Source of the DNA: Elysia crispata
Lineage: Eukaryota > Mollusca > Gastropoda > Plakobranchidae
NCBI GenBank assembly: GCA_033675545.1
Contig: JAWDGP010001364.1
Coordinates: forward strand, 45,214 to 109,213
Length of the DNA: 64,000 nucleotides
Direction of reading: 5' to 3'
In this document: positions 48,197-64,000 of the stretch, piece after piece
How the letters are laid out: the number at the start of each line of letters is the position of its first letter
How positions within the stretch are numbered: the first letter of the stretch is position 1
Position numbers and translations under genes: made by a program
The notes under the pieces: model-generated
What the model was told of the DNA's origin: nothing
Databases searched by the model: none
What the model saw: only the letters and a program-made list of their open reading frames with translations

Positions 48197-48981
48197 GAAG
48201 AAGAAGAAGAAGAAGAAGAAGAAGAAGAAGAAGAAGAAGAAGAAGAAGAAGAAGAAGAAGAAGAAGAAGAAGAAGAAGAAGAAGAAGAAGAAGAAGAAAA
48301 AGAAGAAGAAGATGAGAAGAAGAAGAAGAAGAAGAAGAAGAAGAAGAAGAAGAAGAAGAAGAAGAAGAAGAAGAAGAAGAAGAAGAAGAAGAAGAAGAAG
48401 AAGAAGAAGAAGAAGAAGAAGAAGAAGAAGAAGAAGAAGAAGAAGAAGAAGAAGAAGAAGAAGAAGAAGAAGAAGAAGAAGAAGAAGAAGAAGAAGAAGA
48501 AGAAGAAGAAGAAGAAGAAGAAGAAGAAGAAGAAGAAGAAGAAGAAGAAGAAGAAGAAGAAGAAGAAGAAGAAGAAGAAGAAGAAGAAGAAGAAGAAGAA
48601 GAAGAAGAAGAAGAAGAAGAAGAAGAAGAAGAAGAAGAAGAAGAAGAAGAAGAAGAAGAAGAAGAAGAAGAAGAAGAAGAAGAAGAAGAAGAAGAAGAAG
48701 AAGAAGAAGAAGAAGAAGAAGAAGAAGAAGAAGAAGAAGAAGAAGAAGAAGAAGAAGAAGAAGAAGAAGAAGAAGAAGAAGAAGAAGAAGAAGAAGAAGA
48801 AGAAGAAGAAGAAGAAGAAGAAGAAGAAGAAGAAGAAGAAGAAGAAGAAGAAGAAGAAGAAGAAGAAGAAGAAGAAGAAGAAGAAGAAGAAGAAGAAGAA
48901 GAAGAAGAAGAAGAAGAAGAAGAAGAAGAAGAAGAAGAAGAAGAAGAAGAAGAAGAAGAAGAAGAAGAAGAAGAAGAAGAA
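48197..48981. repeat. (GAA)n array, about 785 bp
   Basis: GAA trinucleotide tract preceded by GGAAAAAA-type purine runs. One AAAA interruption and one GATGAG interruption lie near 48297-48316. The remaining 660 bp or so, about 220 units, look perfect. Poly-Arg, poly-Ser and poly-Leu frames of nearly 300 codons come from the repeat. Confidence 0.98.
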
Positions 48982-49263
48982 CTGACACGCATATTTACCT
49001 GTTCAACTCCAAGACTTTAATATTATACTGAGATAATTATGTCCTTTTGTATGACTGTTGGCCTGTCCCTCTGAATCTCTTTCTAACTGCCTTGTACTCG
49101 TTGAAGTAATAGATCTTACCATAATTCAGTCACACTACACATAAGTTTGAAGCGGAGGATTACGTTGTTCTTTGTCCTCCGCTCTGATCAGGTATGACTA
49201 AGAGATGTTTTGTTTCCCTTACGATCGTAGAATGCAAAAGAGATGAAACGAAGACCAATTAAC

Positions 49264-49336
<73 letters not shown>

Positions 49337-49726
49337 ATATATGTTGGTTTAATTTCATAAAATACGATTCAGTTATTTACAAAAATAGGGTTTTAGGTTA
49401 GGGCATGCAGTATGCATGATTTAAAAGATGTATATTACAAAACCGCCTGTTAAATGCAACAATGCATCTACAGTATACCGAGTTTACAATCCGGAGCTGG
49501 CAGTGATTGAAAGGACAATACATCCTATGATGAGTATCTAATTGTGAAACAGGAACGTCAAAAAGAAGAAATTTTGATCAACGATAAAGTCATATTATTG
49601 TGTTCTATAGCAGTATCAATATGATCAAGTAGTTAATTAAAAAAAATCATATACCCTGCCTAAACATCATTTTAAACATTAACTATACATACAATCACAC
49701 ACACACACACACACACATATATATTA

Positions 49727-49789
<63 letters not shown>

Positions 49790-50614
49790 AATATACTTTA
49801 CTTACTATTTTTGATGAATTCTTTGTGTTGTGCTCAAATTATTAAAAGCATCGTTTGATAGCTTAGGGTAAAAGCAGAGTCAGCTGATTTTTGGTATTCC
49901 ATATAGCCCTCTTATATGACTTGTATTTAGATTCACTACAAATTTAAAAGAATAAATTGAGCTAAAGTTAAAACCTTTCTTATTTGCGAAAAGATCTGCA
50001 ATCTATCCATGTACTGGAAACAACTTCTGTTCAAATCCAACCAATAAAAGACTTTAAACGCTTTATATATGTCAATGAAGTTCCGAAGTTTTCTAGGTGA
50101 GCACTAACCAATTACTCGACCTTTCATGACAAAAAGCATATTAAATGATTTTAAAATAGATCTAAATGGAATTTACAAAATTGACTTCTTTATTGGGATA
50201 AAAGGCAACATAATACAACTGCGTCGTCTGTTTTAACTTCTGCTATTTTTATTTTTTTTTAAACTTGTTTTTGATTCTGAGCTGTTGAGTGTAGACTACT
50301 TGGTGGTGAAGGTCTATAATTAAAATCGTATTGAGTGAAGGTTGGTGAAAGGGCAGGATACCGTCTAAACAGTTTTATTCTTCGTCTGAAGTAGTAGAAA
50401 TTGTTTAATGGTGTAGAAGATAGTCTTCCAGCAGATCAAACAATGACATAGTTTATGCACACTCGTGAAGCCACCTGCTCTAGAAGCTTAGCTTACAGCA
50501 AGGTTGTACACGCTGGATAGGATCGTCATTTCAAAAGGTTTTTTTTAATTTCTCCAACCATTATGAACTAACCTTGTTACGTCTAGAGCTAGATTAGATA
50601 CAGGTTTTCTTTCA
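48982..50614. repeat. Two (TA)n tracts in otherwise unassigned sequence
   Basis: TA tracts lie at about 49263-49333 and 49735-49785, with a CA tract near 49698-49718. The rest holds nothing recognised. Confidence 0.8.
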
Positions 50615-50779
50615 GCACAGAAAGAACAGCTGGAGACCCACCTGAGGAAAGCATATTCTGACCCAAATAGAGAAATACCTCTAAGTAAACCTGCAGGTCT
50701 GGTTGGCCAGCTGCTCCCGGAGAAGAATGCCTATGGAAGATGTTGTAAAATTCATCTCACCATTAAACAAAATATCTAA
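50615..50779 (+). pseudogene. Non-LTR retrotransposon ORF fragment
   Basis: An open stretch encodes AQKEQLETHLRKAYSDPNRE, then IPLSKPAGLVGQLLPEK. This resembles the segment just before the reverse transcriptase domain of some LINE ORFs (an LRK-x-YSDP element followed by a PxGL element). It breaks off before any catalytic motif. Recognition is from pattern memory and the fragment is short. Confidence 0.4.
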
Positions 50780-51400
50780 GTTAATTTCGTAAAACAAAAA
50801 AGTCTCATAGACTTCATTAGTTGGCCCCCACTATGTAATACATCAGGTCTCAGAAGAGACAAAAATGTATGGGTGTGTAGGGATTGAAAAAAAAGAGCAA
50901 GATACAGACTGAAAGACAGACAGAAAGAGAGAAAGAGAGAGAGATCGAGAGAGAAGTAAAAGATCAGTTCTTGGAGGAAAGAAGAAAAAGTTGAGTGTTT
51001 TGCCTGGATTGAAGAATTAAGAGGTAGTAAACGACGGAAGCGACAATGAGCGGACGAAAGTAATATGGCAAAGAGAATTCTTGTGGAAAAAGAAATGAGA
51101 TTATCAAAAACAGGAAACGATGTTAAGTAGCTTTTGTGGTAAGAGAAGAGAGAGAAGGGAATCGGAGAGGGGTTAAATGCGGAGGAAAGAAATATAGAGA
51201 CGGGAAGAACAAGTGGAAGAGAAAGAGAGACAAGGGGAGGAAAAGATAAAAAAGCAGGAGGGATAGATAGTGGAAGAGAAATATACATATTGAGAGAAAG
51301 AAGGAGAACATAATAGGCGAGACGGAGAGAGAGGGAGACAAAAATTACGTGTTAAAGAACTACAAGAGTAAAACTATCGAAAAATACCGTAGGCATTATA
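50780..51400. other. Purine-rich GA-type low-complexity sequence
   Basis: Irregular GA-rich sequence that yields Ser/Leu/Phe-rich frames on the minus strand. No gene supported. Confidence 0.6.
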
Positions 51401-53450
<2,050 letters not shown>

Positions 53451-54397
53451 GACGAGAGATAATGAAGTAAAAAATTGAGGAGGGATAGGACGGAAACCAT
53501 ACGGTCAATTGTGATATGATTCCACACAATCAGGTTAGACGATAAAAACAGCCAAACAGAGAAGGCACTAGACATAAGTAGATATACAGATGGCTATATA
53601 GACAGATAACAAGATAGAGGTACATATATAGATATATATGTATAGTACGTGTATATTCAAAAAAGCATAAAAGCAATATGAAGAGCTGCGTTGTTTGTCT
53701 GGATTTGGGTTCGATTATAAGATATAATTATAATCATTTCATATTTTTTGTGTTGACTTTTATGAATATTATTGCGATTCAAAAACCTAAAAGTAATTGC
53801 AATATACTATGCATGATTGGTATCAAAGGAACTTTTTATAAATGCATATTGCTTCAATACATTTATTGTTTTCAAATTTAAACACATGCTAAAGCAATAA
53901 AAGAATTGTAGACTTTAAATGTAAGCCTTTCTTTATGCTCCAAACTATATGCATTAATCCATCTCTTAATTACTTTTTATGTTGGGTTATTGTAAATTAC
54001 TTTTTCCTGTTTGATACTTTGAAAACTATTTGGCATAGAAAGGAAAGCAGAAAATCCATGCTCTTCATGATTAGAATAATAATGTATAATAATATAATGT
54101 ATTTACACTTTTAATCTTACCTTTACATTACCAGCACGAGGCACGTCTTCACCCTCGGATACACATAAACTTAATGGATAAATCACGAATGTTAAACATC
54201 ACGGTATACAATATAGATGGGTGATTGTTGTTGATTTAATTGCAATGTCATTTTATCACTGATTTAATCGAAAATCTATTTATATAAATATCATCCGAAT
54301 TCATTCAGTTTTAAAATATCGCATGATTAGATATCTAAAAAAACAACAGTTTCGTCCTAAGAAAAAAATACATATACATTTATACAAAAACTGTAAA

Positions 54398-54457
<60 letters not shown>

Positions 54458-55440
54458 TTTTCCTTTCGTCCGTTGAGGGGGAGGTGATTTGGGTTTTTTT
54501 TATTTATATTTGTTTTTGTTTTTCGTAGAATTTTGCTTGTACCTTTTTTTTCGGGCTGCACTGTATAACTTTGCTGTTTTGTTGAATATACACATCGTAT
54601 TTCTGAAACTTTTACATAGTTCTTTAATGATTAGGAAGTTCGTCGTTACTACCTTGACGGATGTCGTTGATGAAGCTCTTTGTATGGTTGATACTTCTTA
54701 AATATCGTTAAATTATCATTTTTAGGCATTATTTGGGGTTTATTTTGTTGAAGAGAGCACTTCGTCTCCGTAAAATCATATGATAATGTTAAGACGTTCT
54801 GGTTGTGAAAGGAGGAATCTTCACACTACTTCGCACATTTTGGCGTTGTTCAAACTTTACGTTGCTACCTCAAAGTTTAATTTGTTTTTTAAATCATGAA
54901 ATTCTGTCCCTATATTATTTTGTTTTATCGGTCATTATTTTCTGATGTTCGCCTGTGAACACCGAATATTTTGCGGCAAATCCAAATGTATTTTGGAGAC
55001 GTTGTTTTAATATACACGGGTAGATTTGAGAAACCAGATCATTGTCTAGGATATATTTATTTATCTTTCCGTAACAGCCGCGTGTTGCACATATTAGATT
55101 TGAGAGTTTTTCACTACTGTCGACGTAGAGAGAGACTACGTGTGGAGGACGAAGTTGATCACAGTAATAATGAGCTTTGAAGTTAATGCCATTCGAATTA
55201 TTGTACCGATTTGACATCACAACCCACAAGCGTGAGACATTCAAAAGTCAATGTTGCAAAAAGAAAAACAATATATATACATATATCTGTAAATTGTGCA
55301 CAATTTACAACGTCCTAGTGGTTTCAAATAGGATGTATGCGACATGCGACATTTTTGCACACGAGTGTTATGAGCTGATCAATAGAATTCCAAAAAGAGA
55401 ATTATTAAAGCTAATGTAAATTAGTGCTTTTCTTATTTAG
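53451..55440. other. Unassigned AT-rich sequence with CA/TA tract
   Basis: CA then TA microsatellite at about 54399-54455. Small open frames near 54915-55244 (minus) and 54971-55419 (plus) show no domain and overlap each other. Confidence 0.4.
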
Positions 55441-55449
55441 ACCTACAGC

Positions 55450-55456
55450 TATAAAA
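55450..55456 (+). promoter_or_regulatory. Candidate TATA box
   Basis: TATAAAA about 97 bp upstream of an ATG that opens a signal peptide. With transcription starting about 30 bp downstream, this leaves a leader of about 65 bp, which suits a compact secreted-protein promoter. Confidence 0.5.
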
Positions 55457-55546
55457 TGTGTTGAGTTTTCGAAGATATCCCAAAGCAACAGACGTCAGCA
55501 GCAACATCCTACACACAAAGAACAAGAACTCTACCCGGCCTAGAAG

Positions 55547-55604
55547 ATGAAGACCGCTGTGATCCTGATCTTGGCCATGGCGATCGCTACAGCGGCAAGT
55601 ACCA
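55547..55604 (+). CDS. First coding exon of a small secreted-protein gene: signal peptide
   Basis: ATG opens MKTAVILILAMAIATAAST, a textbook signal peptide (Lys at position 3, hydrophobic core, small residues before a likely cleavage site near AAS-T). The frame then meets a donor, ACCA|GTAAGT, leaving phase 1; unspliced it stops two codons later. The TATA box upstream supports a real promoter. No phase-1 continuation was convincing before the end of the window, so the mature protein is unknown. Such exons are typical of mollusc secreted peptides, but the class cannot be told from the signal alone. Confidence 0.6.
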
Positions 55605-55871
55605 GTAAGTAACAAAAAAATCTTTATAATTATTTAATATGTATTGAATCTCTTCTTCTTTGTTTACGCTTGAACTATATACCACCAATTCACAACGTTA
55701 GACCTCATCCTTTAACTTCGTCCGTACTATTCAACATCACAGAGTTTGTCGACTGTCTCACTCGGAAATTTTTCTTATCACAGAATCATGTTACGCAACA
55801 CATTGTCAATCCACAAAATTCATAATGAACTATGTAGCAAATTACTGGCTCAGTGGAGGACTAAAAATATG

Positions 55872-56557
<686 letters not shown>

Positions 56558-57636
56558 TAGAATTTCATAGCTGTCCATTTTTTCTATTTTCATGGTTTTT
56601 TTGTTTTTCTTTTGTTTTTTTTTCCTTTTTTTAAAAGAACTTATTCTTGACAATATCATGTGCTTTTCATATGAAGGTCAGATGATTCGTAATCTTGATA
56701 TGTTTTTTTTCCCCTGGAAACCAAAAAAAACCCCTAACCTATCCCTATTTTAATTTCTATAGAATGTCTAATGTTCCCGTCATCTTAACGTCCGAGCGTC
56801 TGTCGGGGTAAAGTATTTGCAGCTACTAAATACGTAAATGCATGCTGCGGAAACGGGAAGGATCGCCCTAAAATCACGCGTAGTAAATGGGGGCGTCTTA
56901 GTTGTAAATGTCCATAGATGGAACAAATTAGTGTTAGGATGTTTAAAGTTTATCTAACATAGCTTCTTTGTATATGAAAGAAAGCAAGCAAGAAATAATC
57001 CATTATATAAAAATGAATTCGATTCGTAGATCCAAACTACCAATAAATCTAAATAGTGCTAAATTTCTAGTTCAAAATCTGCATTGTTTATATATATTTA
57101 GAACCCTGACAATTTTCTTCTTTCTGTTAAATAGGACGTAATTTTTTTTCAGTTTACACGTACGTATCATACAAGATTTTTTTAGTCTTAAAATTGCATT
57201 ACTCCACATATTTATGAAAATATTTTTTTTTGATTCTAGAACTGAAGTTTAAACAAAAGAATTTCTTAATGACTTCTAAATAACATTTTCTCTATATAGA
57301 TCTGCATAAGGTTATTTAGAGTAATCCACAAATCTTACCGCTTATAGACTATTAAAACCTTGTGTGATAGCTATGGTTTCCCTTTTTAGTTTTAACGGAA
57401 TTGAAATGTTGTCAATTTAAAAAAAGGGTTATAAATAAGTACTTTAATCAACATAACAATGATATTTAAACTTCAATGATTTAAAAAAAACCGTCTATGG
57501 CTACACAAACATGCAAAACAACAACGTTTTTTATATTTTAATACAATGGGATTTTGTTTACCTTTTTGCAGATTTCTTGATAATTTTTGAACACCTCTTG
57601 TCAATGTTTTTCAAATTACTGCTCTCTGTTTGACAG

Positions 57637-57852
57637 GTTTCGATGGATCCACCTAGGATAACACAAGAGCCAGTCTCCTGTACAACCGAATATGATGTGG
57701 AAATCAATGTTGCAGGAGTATTAATAAAATTTCATTTCAAAAACGAAAAAAGTAAATTATATCATAATTCTTTTTTTTTTCATTCTAAAGTGAACAAATT
57801 TGTCCACGGTGAAGGCGTGTACCATGCTGTGAGCGCTCATTTTCACAAATAG
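57637..57852 (+). CDS. Weak candidate exon or ORF of unknown function
   Basis: An acceptor-like TCTGTTTGACAG precedes an open frame starting VSMDPPRITQEPVSCTTEYD and ending at TAG. The first half reads protein-like; the second half runs through a T run (FFFH). Phase does not match the signal-peptide exon upstream, which would give a stop after five codons. It may belong to another gene or be chance. Confidence 0.18.
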   Translation, partial: VSMDPPRITQEPVSCTTEYDVEINVAGVLIKFHFKNEKSKLYHNSFFFHSKVNKFVHGEGVYHAVSAHFHK

Positions 57853-59200
57853 AACAGAGCAATTTATTTCATTTTTTAAAACAATACTTGCCTTTTTTGG
57901 TTGAAGTTTGATTTTCTTGGATGGGGGAATGAAACAAGACATACAGTTGCAAAACATTTTTTAAATAATGGAAGTTTTAAATATTGGTCTAGAAATCGAA
58001 AAAAATTACTGTAGCATGACGGTTAAACGTTCATAAAAACATTTAAGTGGTAAGTTTACGATGAAGACTGAAACCGAAAATAACTTTAAAAGAAGAAATG
58101 GCCCATCACAGTTAAGTACATCAAATTGAAAGTATATGTTGTTGAAAAATTTTAATTGTATAAATTAAAAACAGATGGAATCAAATACCAAGACAAATGA
58201 CCTTATGATCTTGCTGCACATGAAAAGCTTAAGATGATAATTATCTTAACTTCTGTAAAAATATCATTACACTCCTTTTTATATAAAAGGCAAACCTCAT
58301 GTTGAACATAAAAAACATCAAAAATGCTTTTTTATTTAAGCTTTTTTTTCACATTCTCATGAAGACATAGTATATCCCATTGTCATCTAATCAACACAAC
58401 TAAATTATGTATATAAAGATTTGAAATAAAAATACATAAACTCAATCCAGCCCAACAAAGAGGCTGTAGCTGTGAATTAGGGACAAGATTTTGCAATACC
58501 AGTCATTATCAGATTGTGTCGATTCATGTAGTTATGAAAATACCTGATCTCTACGAGTTAAAGGAACGAGTAAAGCCTTGACTCATATACATACAAGCTG
58601 CTTCAGAAAATCACAATAGAACATTTTTTCGATAATCAGCATTGTTGTGCTACTAACTGTGCAAACCCCTGAACAGTTAGTTCAGACAATTACAAAATTC
58701 TTCAATTCAGCATCTGCGTAAATATCTTTTCTACGATCTCGAGTGCCCTCCTTACCTCTCTCTTCAAAGAGTTTTTTTTCCTTCAGCAAGATAATAATCC
58801 ATCAATTAATATTTCTCTGCGTTGTATTGTGATACTTTGCCCTTGATATGCTTAGAGAATCTTTGAAATCAGTATTTACTTTAATATGACATAAGTTTTC
58901 CATCGATAGTTTTTTTTTTTCAATTTTTTTTTACTTGTATAACTTGAAACTTTTAAAATGTTCCTCTCTCTGATGGACTCAAAAATTCTAAATGATGTGG
59001 GTTTAAAATGTTCCTCTCCTGATGGACCCAAAAATTCCAAATGATGTGGGTTTTAATCGAGACAAACGAGACTCATTGTATATTTAGAAATATGTACCTG
59101 GCTTTCCATATTCATTTCATAAATAACTAGTAAAATATCTATATCAGTCACATTAAACAGGAAATGTTCCTAAAGACTTTCAGTACACAATAAAGACAAA
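57853..59200. repeat. Unassigned sequence with a 49-bp duplication
   Basis: Near 58957-59053 the segment AAAATGTTCCTCTC...GATGATGTGGGTTT occurs twice in tandem with a few changes. Nothing else recognised. Confidence 0.5.
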
Positions 59201-59204
59201 GGTA

Positions 59205-61790
59205 TAAAAAAAAGCTGATAGTAAAGTAAGAGATGAGTTCATAAAGTTAGAGATAAGCTGATAGGAAAGTTAGAAAGGAGCTCTAAGTAAAGTTTGAAAT
59301 GAGCTGACAGGAAAGTTAAAGATGGGCTGATAGTAAAGTCAGAGATGAGCTGAAAGTAAGATTAGAGATGAGCTGATTGTAAAGTTAGATATGAGCTGTA
59401 CGTAAAGTTGGTGATGAGCTCATAGTAAAGTAGAGATCTTCTGATAGTAAAGTTAGAGATGAGTTCATGAAATTAGAGATGATTTGATAGCAAGTTAAGA
59501 GATGAGCTGATAGCAAAGTTAGACAGGAGCTGATAATAAAATTAAAGATGAGCTGATAGCAAAGTTAGACAGGAGCTGATAATAAAATTAAAGATGAGCT
59601 GGTAATAAAGTTATAGATGTTATGATAGTAAAGTTAAAGAAGTACTGATACGAAAGTTAGAGATAACCTGTAAGGAAAGTTAAAGGTGAGCTGATAGTAA
59701 AGTTAGAGATGAGCTGATAGTAAAGTTAGAGATAAACTGAGAGTAAAGTTAGAGATGATTTGATAGTAAAGTGTGAAATGAGATAATAGTAAAGTTAGAA
59801 ATGAGCTGATAGTAAAGTTAAAGATGAGCTGATAGTAAAGTTAGAGATGAGCTGATAGTAAAGTAAGAGATGAGCTGATAGTAAAGTTAAAGGTGAGCTG
59901 ATAGTAAAGTTAGAGATGAGCTGATAGTAAAGTAAGAGATGAGCTGAGAGTAAAGTTAGAGATGAGCTGATAGTAAAGTTAGAGATAAACTGAGAGTAAA
60001 GTTAGAGATGAGTTGATAGTAAAGTGTGAAATGAGATAATAGTAAAGTTAGAAATGAGCTGATAGTAAAGTTAAAGATGAGCTGATAGAAAAATTAGAGA
60101 TAAACTTATAGTAAAGTTGGATATTGGCTGATAGTAAAATTAGAGATGAGTTTTTAAAGTTAAAGATGCGTTTACAGTAAAGTAAGGGATGAGCTGATAG
60201 TAAAGTTAGAAATGAGCTGATAGTAAAGTTAGAAATGAGCTGATAGTAAAGTTAGAAATGAGCTGATAGTAAAGTTAGAAATGAGCTGATAGTAAAGTTA
60301 GAAATGAGCTGATAGTAAAGTTAGAAATGAGCTGATAGTAAAGTTAAAGAGGAGATGATAGAAAAGTTAGAGATGAGCAGATAGTACAGTTAGAGATGAG
60401 TTGATAGTAAAGTTAAAGTTAAACTGATAGCAAAGTTAGAGATGAGCTGATAGCAAACTTAGAGATGAGTTGATAGTAAAGTTAAAGTTAAACTGATAGC
60501 AAAGTTAGAGATGAGCTGATAGTAAAGTTAGAGATGAGTTCATAAAGTTAGAGATGAGCTGATAGTAAAATTAGAGATGAGTTCATAAAGTTAGAGATGA
60601 GCTGATAGTAAAATCAGAGGTGAGTTCATAAGTTTAGAAATAAGCTGATATTAAAGTTAGAGATCAGCTGATAGTAAAGTTTAAGATTAGCTTGTAGTAA
60701 AGTTAGAGATGAGTTTATAGTAAAGTTAGAGATGAGCTTATAGTAAAGTTAGAAATGAGCTGATAGTAAAGTTAGAGTTGAGCTGATAGTAAAGTTTGAA
60801 ATCAGCTGATAGTAAAACTAGAGATAAGCCGATAGTAAAGTTAGAGATGAGCTGATAGTAATGTTAGAGATGGCTTCATAAAGTTAAAGATGATCTGATA
60901 GTAAAGTTAAAGATGATCTGATAGTAAAGTTAAAGCTTAATTAATAGCAAAATTTAGGATGAACTGATAGTTTAGTTAAAGATGAGCTGATTGTAAAGTT
61001 AGAGCTCATAAAGTTAGAGATTATATGATAGTAAAGTTAGAGATGAGCCGACAGTAAAGTTAGAGATAAGCCGATAGGAAATTTAAAGATGAGATGACAG
61101 TAAAGTTTGAGATGAGCAGATAGTAAAGTTAAAGTTTGAGTAATAGTAATGATAGTTTAATTTAAGATGAGCTGATAATAAAGTTAAAGTTTAGCTGATA
61201 GCAAAGCTAGAGATCAGCTGATAGTAAAGTTAGAGATGAGCTGATAGTTAATTCAGAGGTAAGTTCATAAAGTTAGAGATGAGCTGATATTAAAGTTTGA
61301 GACGAGCTGGTAGTAAAGTTAGAGATGAGCTTATAGTAATGTTAGAAATGAGCTGATAATAAAGTTAGGGATGAGCTGATAGTAAAGTTAGAGACGATCT
61401 GATAGTAAAGATAGAGATGAGCTGATATTAAAGTTAGAGAAGAGCTGATAGGAAAGTTAGATATTAGCTGATAGGAAAGTTAGAGAAGAGCTGAGAGTAA
61501 AGTTTGAGACTAGCTGATAATAAAGTTAGAGATGATCTGATAGTAAAGATAGAGATGAGCTGATAGGAAAGTTAGAAAAGAGCTGATAGTAAAGTTAAAG
61601 ATGAGTTCATAAAATTAAAGATGAGCTGATAATAAACTTAGAGATGTTCTGATAGTAAAGTTAGAGATAAGCTGATAGTAAAGTTAGAGAAGAGCTGATA
61701 TTAAAGTTAAATATTAGCTGATAGGAAAGTTAGAGAAGAGCTGAGAGTAAAGTTAGAGATGTGCTGTTAGTAAGGTTAGAGGTGAGCTTA
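59205..61790. repeat. 23-bp minisatellite, about 110 copies, 2.6 kb
   Basis: The unit is GATGAGCTGATAGTAAAGTT plus AGA. Copies vary in the GAGCTGATA part and some are shortened to a TTCATAAAGTTAGA form. The centre (about 60190-60350) is most uniform. A segment starting GATAAACTGAGAGTAAAGTT recurs at 59731 and 59984, 253 bp or 11 units apart. Confidence 0.97.
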
Positions 61791-62413
61791 GATGATTAAA
61801 GTTTTGGAAGAGTGTGTAGGAGTAAAGTTGTTTTTTTTAACAAATATCAACATCATGAAGTCATTTACAAGCATATGAAAATCCATTGAATTTGTGTCCC
61901 TCCGTGTAAACATCGCTTTAAAACTTCTTTTGCTTTGAAAAAAAGAAATGCCAGAATAAAATCTTATTTCAAGTTATTTTCTTCGGTTTTTGAAAAAAAT
62001 ATTTTTCGACGCATATGGAAAATTCAGGTTGACTTTTATACACAGTACCATTTTAATGCTTGCATACTTATTTTACTGGGAAATATATACCTCTTCGTCC
62101 ATATAATTTGATATGCTCTCATCATAAGCCTTTTCAGAATTTCATATTTGACTCATTATGACTGATGACAAATCTAAGATAATGGTAAGTGCCAAGTACC
62201 GTTGAAGAATTAAAATTCAACTGCAATAAAGATCCAGATCGTAGGCAGAGCTCTAAAGACCAGATACTTATCACACAGTTATTATGAATGACGGGATTAT
62301 AGAACTCATCATAATTTTGTAAACATGATCAAAGCTAGAAAGCCACAGAGAATAATACAGTCTAGAATGTGATGGAAACAAGTATCCACTTAATGTGTAC
62401 TTCAGAGACATGC

Positions 62414-62414
<1 letters not shown>
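61791..62414. other. Unassigned AT-rich sequence
   Basis: Nothing recognised. Confidence 0.4.
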
Positions 62415-63490
<1,076 letters not shown>

Positions 63491-63494
63491 TCTT

Positions 63495-64000
<506 letters not shown>

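Noticed and set aside
48096-49031. Poly-Arg, poly-Ser and poly-Leu open frames of about 290 codons
   Set aside because: Direct translations of the GAA array in different frames.
57637-57852. Second exon of the signal-peptide gene at 55547-55604
   Set aside because: In the phase left by the first exon this stretch reads SFDGST and stops, so it cannot be the continuation; it is kept only as a weak independent ORF.

Overview
This is eukaryotic DNA, AT-rich and very rich in tandem repeats. The protein domains point to a mollusc, probably a heterobranch gastropod. That is inferred from the domain mix and the microsatellite load; no species marker was found. There are no bacterial operons, CRISPR arrays, rRNA genes or recognisable tRNA genes.

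The main gene lies on the + strand at about 26.9-40.3 kb. I assembled it by eye from splice sites and reading phase. Nine exons join with no phase conflict and give a predicted 486-residue type I membrane protein: signal peptide, EGF-like module, two F5/8-type C (discoidin or fucolectin-like) sugar-binding domains, one transmembrane helix and a tyrosine-containing cytoplasmic tail. Three more exons encoding a complete C-type lectin domain lie between the two exons that encode the halves of the second F5/8 domain. Their exit phase does not match the next exon. The locus may therefore give either a membrane receptor or a shorter secreted lectin, or the mismatch may be an indel in an 8-A run.

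0-8.6 kb: microsatellites, a 26-27 bp CACGTG-containing minisatellite and otherwise unassigned sequence. 8.6-17.7 kb: one satellite array of alternating 45- and 40-bp monomers with higher-order structure. 17.7-26.9 kb: a decayed Ty3/Gypsy gag-pol remnant, a 79-bp tandem array and GA/GAA/CAA tracts. 26.9-40.6 kb: the lectin-receptor gene, with several introns carrying their own minisatellites. 41.1-41.9 kb: a 49-bp array. 45.4-47.2 kb: a decayed mobile-element protein gene with an intact N-terminal zinc-binding ORF. 47.5-50.8 kb: very long AAT and GAA arrays and a LINE fragment. 52.8-53.5 kb: duplicated GA tracts. 55.45-55.6 kb: a TATA box and signal-peptide exon of a small secreted-protein gene whose later exons I could not find. 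55.9-56.6 kb and 63.5-64 kb: AGT arrays in opposite orientation. 59.2-61.8 kb: a 23-bp minisatellite.

Most long open frames in the window are translations of simple or satellite repeats and are not annotated as genes.
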